The notes below the pieces were generated by a model, which was not told the origin of the DNA, searched no databases, and saw only the letters and a program-made list of their open reading frames with translations. A program made the translations under genes and the position numbers. Shown one piece after another: positions 12,504-16,004 of a DNA stretch of 16,004 nucleotides (positions are counted from its first letter, which is position 1; every line of letters begins with the position of its first letter). Source of the stretch: JBFGCT01 sp041581055 (lineage in GTDB: Bacteria > Actinomycetota > Acidimicrobiia > Acidimicrobiales > Ilumatobacteraceae); the NCBI GenBank assembly GCA_041581055.1, contig JBFGCT010000092.1, forward strand, positions 1-16,004. Reading direction: 5' to 3'.

Positions 12504-13559
12504 ATGGCGATGCCGACGACGCCAACGCGGTACGGGGTGACCCGAGCGGAGCTCGCCGACCTGCTCGACGGCGAGCCGCGGTATCGGCTCGACCAGGTCT
12601 GGGAGGGCATGTATCGCCAGCTCGCCGACCCGGCCGACATCACCAACCTGCCGAAGGCGCTGCGGGCGCGGCTCGACGCGGAGCTGCCGCCGGCGTTGGC
12701 GCCGGTCACCGAGTCGGTCAGCGAGACCGGCGACACGGTCAAGTTCCTGTGGGAGCTCGACGGCGGGAGCAGGGTCGAGACCGTCCTGATGCTCTACGCC
12801 GACCGGGCGACCGTGTGCGTCAGCAGCCAGGCCGGGTGCGCGATGGCCTGCGGGTTCTGCGCCACCGGCCAGGCCGGGTTCACCAGGCACCTCACGGCGG
12901 GCGAGATCGTGGAGCAGGTGGTGCGGGCGGCGCAGCGGGCGAAGGACTCGAACCGGCGGGTCAGCAACATCGTGTTCATGGGGATGGGCGAGCCGATGGC
13001 CAACCTCGGGCCGGTGTGGCAGGCGGTCGAGCGGTTCCAGGGCGACATCGGGTTGTCGGCCCGGCACATCACGATCTCGACGGTCGGGATCATCCCGGGC
13101 ATCCTGGCGATGCGCGACCTGCCGCTCCCGGTCAACCTCGCCGTCTCGCTGCACGCCGCCAACGACGAGCTGCGCGACGAGCTCGTCCCGATCAACCGGC
13201 GCTACCCGCTCGACGCGCTGCTCGACGCCTGCGCCGAGTACCTCGTCGTGAAGCACCGCAGGGTCAGCTTCGAGTGGGCGATGATCGACGGCGTCAACGA
13301 CCGGCCCGACGACGCCCGCGAGCTCGCCGCGCTCTGCCGGCGGCTGCGCCCGCACGCCCACGTCAACCTGATCCCGCTGAACCCGACGCCCGGCTACCCG
13401 ACGCGCGGGACGCCGCTGAAGCGGGTGCACGAGTTCCGCGACGCGCTCGAGGACTTCGGCGCCAACGCGACGGTGCGGCAGAACCGCGGCACGGAGATCG
13501 ACGCCGCTTGCGGGCAACTCGCGGCGGGCCAGCCGGTCACCCTGTCCGCGAAGCGTTGA
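12504..13559 (+). CDS. rlmN: 23S rRNA (A2503-C2)/tRNA (A37-C2) methyltransferase
   Basis: Radical SAM dual-specificity methyltransferase that makes m2A at 23S rRNA 2503 and at tRNA position 37. 351 aa, near the usual 350-380. The cluster motif is GCAMACGFCATGQ with Cys112, Cys116 and Cys119. The two cysteines of the ping-pong methyl transfer are both present: Cys105 in TVCVSSQAG and Cys336 in EIDAACGQL, matching E. coli C118 and C355. GMGEPMAN and AVSLHAANDELRDELVPINRRYP are RlmN signatures; the resistance enzyme Cfr shares the chemistry, but the AACGQLA ending and length indicate RlmN. Starting at 12504 fits the -10 box at 7 nt; Met at 12510 is a possible alternative. Confidence 0.96.
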   Translation: MAMPTTPTRYGVTRAELADLLDGEPRYRLDQVWEGMYRQLADPADITNLPKALRARLDAELPPALAPVTESVSETGDTVKFLWELDGGSRVETVLMLYADRATVCVSSQAGCAMACGFCATGQAGFTRHLTAGEIVEQVVRAAQRAKDSNRRVSNIVFMGMGEPMANLGPVWQAVERFQGDIGLSARHITISTVGIIPGILAMRDLPLPVNLAVSLHAANDELRDELVPINRRYPLDALLDACAEYLVVKHRRVSFEWAMIDGVNDRPDDARELAALCRRLRPHAHVNLIPLNPTPGYPTRGTPLKRVHEFRDALEDFGANATVRQNRGTEIDAACGQLAAGQPVTLSAKR

Positions 13560-13613
13560 CGCCGGCGTTGCCTGCCGATCCCGTTCGAGGTCGAGGTCAT
13601 CGCGCCGTCCCGG

Positions 13614-13619
13614 TAGGTT
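13614..13619 (+). promoter_or_regulatory. -10 box of the nitroreductase-family gene (leaderless type)
   Basis: TAGGTT, 7 nt before the ATG at 13627. Confidence 0.5.
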
Positions 13620-13626
13620 CCGGCGG

Positions 13627-14277
13627 ATGGAGCTTCGTGACGCTATCCGCACCAACGGATCGGTGCGCCGGTTCACCGCCGACCCGGTGAGCCGCGACAC
13701 GGTGCTCGACGTGCTGGACGACGCGCGGTTCGCGCCGTCCGGCGGCAACCGGCAGCCGTGGCGGGTGGCGGTCGTCGAGGATCGCGAGCAGCGCCGTGGA
13801 ATCGCCACGCTGATGCAGGACGTGTGGGACGAGTACGTCGAGACGGCGGCGACGGGCGGGACGCCGTTCAACGTGGTCGACTACGTCAGGCCGAAGACGA
13901 TCACCCCCGGCAGGCCGAACGACCTGCTCGACAACATCGACACCGTGCCCGCCGTGCTCGCCGTCGCCGCCGACCTGGCGAACGTCGCGATGATGGACGC
14001 CGAGCTCGACCGCGTGGCGATGACCGGCGGCGGCTCGATCTACCCCTTCTGCTGGAACATCCTGCTGTCGGCGCGGGCGCACGGACTCGGCGGGGTGATG
14101 ACCACGTTCCTCAGCCGGGCCGAACTGGAGGCCGCTCCCCTGCTCGGCCTCCCCGATCACCACGCCCTCGTCGCCACGATCTTCCTCGGCGTGCCCGAGC
14201 ACCAGCCGACGAAGCTCCGCCGCAATCCAGTCGAGTCGTTCACCACGATCGACCGGTTCGACGGCCCACCCGCCTGA
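13627..14277 (+). CDS. Nitroreductase-family flavoprotein
   Basis: A 216-aa FMN-binding protein of the nitroreductase fold, typical length, probably a cytoplasmic homodimer using NAD(P)H. The FMN phosphate site is SVRRFTADPVSRD (12-24), followed by ARFAPSGGNRQPWRVAVV (33-50), the usual second FMN contact, and the dimer-helix region GSIYPFCWNILLSARAHGLGGVMTTF. These proteins reduce nitro compounds, quinones or enones, and some have other roles such as iodotyrosine-type dehalogenation; the substrate cannot be read here. The ATG at 13627 is fixed by TAGGTT 7 nt upstream and by the family start MELRDAI. Single gene, convergent with the TIR gene 30 nt away. Confidence 0.9.
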   Translation: MELRDAIRTNGSVRRFTADPVSRDTVLDVLDDARFAPSGGNRQPWRVAVVEDREQRRGIATLMQDVWDEYVETAATGGTPFNVVDYVRPKTITPGRPNDLLDNIDTVPAVLAVAADLANVAMMDAELDRVAMTGGGSIYPFCWNILLSARAHGLGGVMTTFLSRAELEAAPLLGLPDHHALVATIFLGVPEHQPTKLRRNPVESFTTIDRFDGPPA

Positions 14278-14307
14278 ACGCCGTGGGGGCCCACCACGTT
14301 GCGAGAC

Positions 14308-15261
14308 TCACTCCGGTTGCGGCTCGGGGCGAGGACCGCTGGGCTCGCCGTCGTCAGCGGCCGTTGGAGGCTTGGACGCCTCCGCGACCAGCTTCTCGAT
14401 CTGGCGCGCAACTCGCTCCTCGTCGCGCCGCGGGTTCGCTTCCAGCGTCGTCCGCCCGCCGACATCCCGCAGCAGCCGCCGACAATCGGAAGCCGACGAC
14501 AGATGGAGCGGTGCGAGGTCCTTGATCGGGTCCGGGATGGCGGGGTAGCTGGCACCCCGGGCGAGGAGCGGGCACGTCCAGACCCGCTGCCCCCATGCCG
14601 AGCCAAGCTCGAACATCACGTACGTCGATTCAGACGTGTCCTGAGTCAACACGCCGAGCACGACCTCGGCACGGGCCAGTTCCTCGCGCAGCCGATCCGA
14701 CGTGTTCGTCCCCGCCTCCAGCCGGTACGGCTCGACCGAGGTGCAGCGGATGTCGCTGCGGTCGATGTCGAATTGCTCCTCGAAGCACACGGCAAGGGCA
14801 TGAACAATCGCCTCGTCATCGTGGCGATGGCTGATGAACACCTTCGGCCACCCGCTCCGTCGGTAATCCATGCGATCTCGCACGGACCGATCGAGCTTCG
14901 CCGCGAGTTCGTCGAGGTCGGCGGCGTCCGGCTCATCGACGACCGACTCCATGAGAAGGTCGTTGACGAAGGACGGATACTCGGCGCCGCCGAAAACGAC
15001 GGGGAGAATTGCAAGGTTCGGTTCGGTTCGGGCCGCACCGACCTCTGCCGCCACGAACTGCGAGCGCCGCGTGTTCTCCGTCCAGATCAACAACATGGCG
15101 TCGGACCCGAGCAGGCTCCGCTGCAGCTCCTCCCGCCAAGACGATCCGATTGGGAGCTCGCGGTCCCAGACGACGTCATGTTCCAGCTTCTCCAACCTCG
15201 TTGCGAGCGCCTTCGCGAGCTCCTCGTCCTCGTACTTGTAGGACACGTAGATCCGGGCCAT
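14308..15261 (-). CDS. Tandem TIR-domain protein
   Basis: A 317-aa protein with two TIR domains and no other recognised domain. TIR1 is residues 1-90: ARIYVSYKYEDEELAKAL, DRELPIGSSW (BB-loop position), DAMLLIWTENTRRS and QFVAAEVGAA, with Glu73 where NADase TIRs have the catalytic glutamate. TIR2 is about 138-235: PKVFISHRHDDEAIVHAL, CTSVEPYRLEAGT, EVVLGVLTQDTSES and YVMFELGSAWG, with Glu218 in the same place. A helix and a charged, proline-rich tail follow (270-317). Bacterial TIRs often cleave NAD+ or make cyclic-ADP-ribose signals in phage defence; that role here is inference. No signal or membrane segment. The ATG at 15261 is 44 nt after the trpA stop and, unlike most starts here, has no TAnnnT box. 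Less GC-biased than its neighbours, suggesting acquisition. Confidence 0.85.
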   Translation of the reverse strand: MARIYVSYKYEDEELAKALATRLEKLEHDVVWDRELPIGSSWREELQRSLLGSDAMLLIWTENTRRSQFVAAEVGAARTEPNLAILPVVFGGAEYPSFVNDLLMESVVDEPDAADLDELAAKLDRSVRDRMDYRRSGWPKVFISHRHDDEAIVHALAVCFEEQFDIDRSDIRCTSVEPYRLEAGTNTSDRLREELARAEVVLGVLTQDTSESTYVMFELGSAWGQRVWTCPLLARGASYPAIPDPIKDLAPLHLSSASDCRRLLRDVGGRTTLEANPRRDEERVARQIEKLVAEASKPPTAADDGEPSGPRPEPQPE

Positions 15262-15305
15262 CAGGCCAGCGTGCCCGCATCCCGCAACCGATGCAAGCGC
15301 AGATG

Positions 15306-16004
15306 TCAAGTCGGACGGCGTGAGACAGCGTCGATGGCGGCGCGGACCTCGGCGACGTACTCGCCGACCGCGTCGGGGCCGGACTCCATCAGCCGGCGGA
15401 CCACGCTGGCACCCTGGATCACGCCGTCGGCGACCCGGGTCGCCTGATATGCCTGCGCCGCGTCGGACACGCCGACGCCGACGAGCACCGGGACGTCGGT
15501 GATCGCCTTCAACCGGGCGGCGAGGTCGGTCGCCGTCTCGGCGAGCGTCTGCCGCTCCCCCGTCACGCCGAGCAGTCCGACCGAGTACAGGAACCCCCGC
15601 GCCCGGGCGGCGACCCGCGGGAGCCGGTCGTCCGGCGCCGTCGGGGCGGCGAGCATGATCGTCTCGATGCCCACGGCGTCGGCCGCCGCGCACCACGGCC
15701 CGGACTCCTCGAGCGGCAGGTCGGGCAGGATCGCCCCGGAGATCCCGGCCCGGCGCAGATCGGCGGCGAACCGGGTCGGGCCCGCGTGATGGACAAGGTT
15801 GTAGTACGTCATCACGATCAACGGGATCTCGACGTCGAGCTCGGGGACCTCGTCGAGGATCGCCGCCGGCGTGACGCCGCCCTCGAGCGCCGCCTGCGAC
15901 GCCTGCTGGATCACAGGGCCGTCCATCACCGGGTCGGAGAACGGGATCCCGATCTCGACCGCGTCGGCGCCGTTCGCCGCCGCCGCCCGGATCGCCGCCT
16001 GCCA
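15306..16004 (-). CDS. trpA: Tryptophan synthase alpha chain (5' end cut by window edge)
   Basis: Cleaves indole-3-glycerol phosphate to indole, passed through a tunnel to TrpB in the alpha2beta2 complex. 232 residues are visible; about 30 N-terminal residues lie past the right edge, and the frame is open to the last base. The catalytic pair is visible in VEIGIPFSDPVMDGPVIQQ: Glu in VEIG and Asp in MDGP (E49 and D60 of the E. coli enzyme). Further on are MTYYNL, GAILPDLPLEE, GVTGERQTL (active-site loop 6) and PVLVGVGVSDAAQA. trpB is expected just upstream, outside the window. The TIR gene follows 44 nt downstream on the same strand. Confidence 0.97.
   Translation of the reverse strand, partial: WQAAIRAAAANGADAVEIGIPFSDPVMDGPVIQQASQAALEGGVTPAAILDEVPELDVEIPLIVMTYYNLVHHAGPTRFAADLRRAGISGAILPDLPLEESGPWCAAADAVGIETIMLAAPTAPDDRLPRVAARARGFLYSVGLLGVTGERQTLAETATDLAARLKAITDVPVLVGVGVSDAAQAYQATRVADGVIQGASVVRRLMESGPDAVGEYVAEVRAAIDAVSRRPT

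Noticed and set aside
10568..12742. Long minus-strand open frame (724 codons) opposite the M3 peptidase
   Set aside because: No recognisable domain, valine/arginine-rich shadow composition, while the plus frame is a complete zinc peptidase.
14282..14298. CGTGG/CCACG hairpin between the nitroreductase and TIR genes as a terminator
   Set aside because: Only 5 bp of stem and no T-tract; such short stems are expected by chance in GC-rich DNA.

Overview
The window is high-GC DNA that is almost entirely coding. It fits a free-living high-GC Gram-positive (Actinomycetota). The best single marker is a full-length mycothiol synthase (mshD, 9723-10640), because mycothiol is an actinobacterial thiol. 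Ten genes also start 6-8 nt after a TAnnnT -10 box, with seven of the ten spaced at exactly 7 nt. That is the layout of leaderless mRNAs, which are common in this phylum. The mixture of housekeeping genes suggests the Acidimicrobiia, but this placement is inference and was not tested.

Left part (1-5287). On the minus strand, hisI and trpE (trpE runs off the left edge) lie behind an EthD-like small protein and a stand-alone GroES-like protein. A dienelactone-hydrolase-type alpha/beta hydrolase diverges from the GroES-like gene, with only 23 bp between the two start codons. An aldo/keto reductase, a small secreted protein of unknown function and a crotonase-fold protein follow, all on the minus strand.

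Middle (5352-9276). A compact histidine operon reads hisC-hisB-hisH-hisA-hisF on the minus strand. Three junctions are 4-nt stop/start overlaps and the fourth is a 10-nt gap. It covers the pathway steps from ProFAR to histidinol-phosphate; the separate hisI supplies the step just before them. hisG, hisE, hisD and the histidinol-phosphate phosphatase are not in the window. A 67-aa helical protein diverges from hisC.

Intergenic region 9480-9722. On the minus strand it holds a -35/-10 promoter, three consecutive perfect or near-perfect stem-loops with C-rich loops, and a terminal T5 tract. I read this as an undescribed small RNA of about 100 nt. It is the most interesting non-coding signal in the window.

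Right part (9723-16004). On the plus strand are mshD, translationally coupled to an M3-family oligoendopeptidase, then rlmN and a nitroreductase-family flavoprotein. On the minus strand a tandem-TIR protein (two TIR domains, each keeping the glutamate expected of NADase TIRs) sits 44 nt downstream of trpA, which runs off the right edge. Codon use and base composition in the TIR gene are less extreme than in its neighbours, so it looks like an acquired defence-type gene next to a tryptophan gene. No CRISPR array, tRNA, rRNA or insertion sequence was seen.
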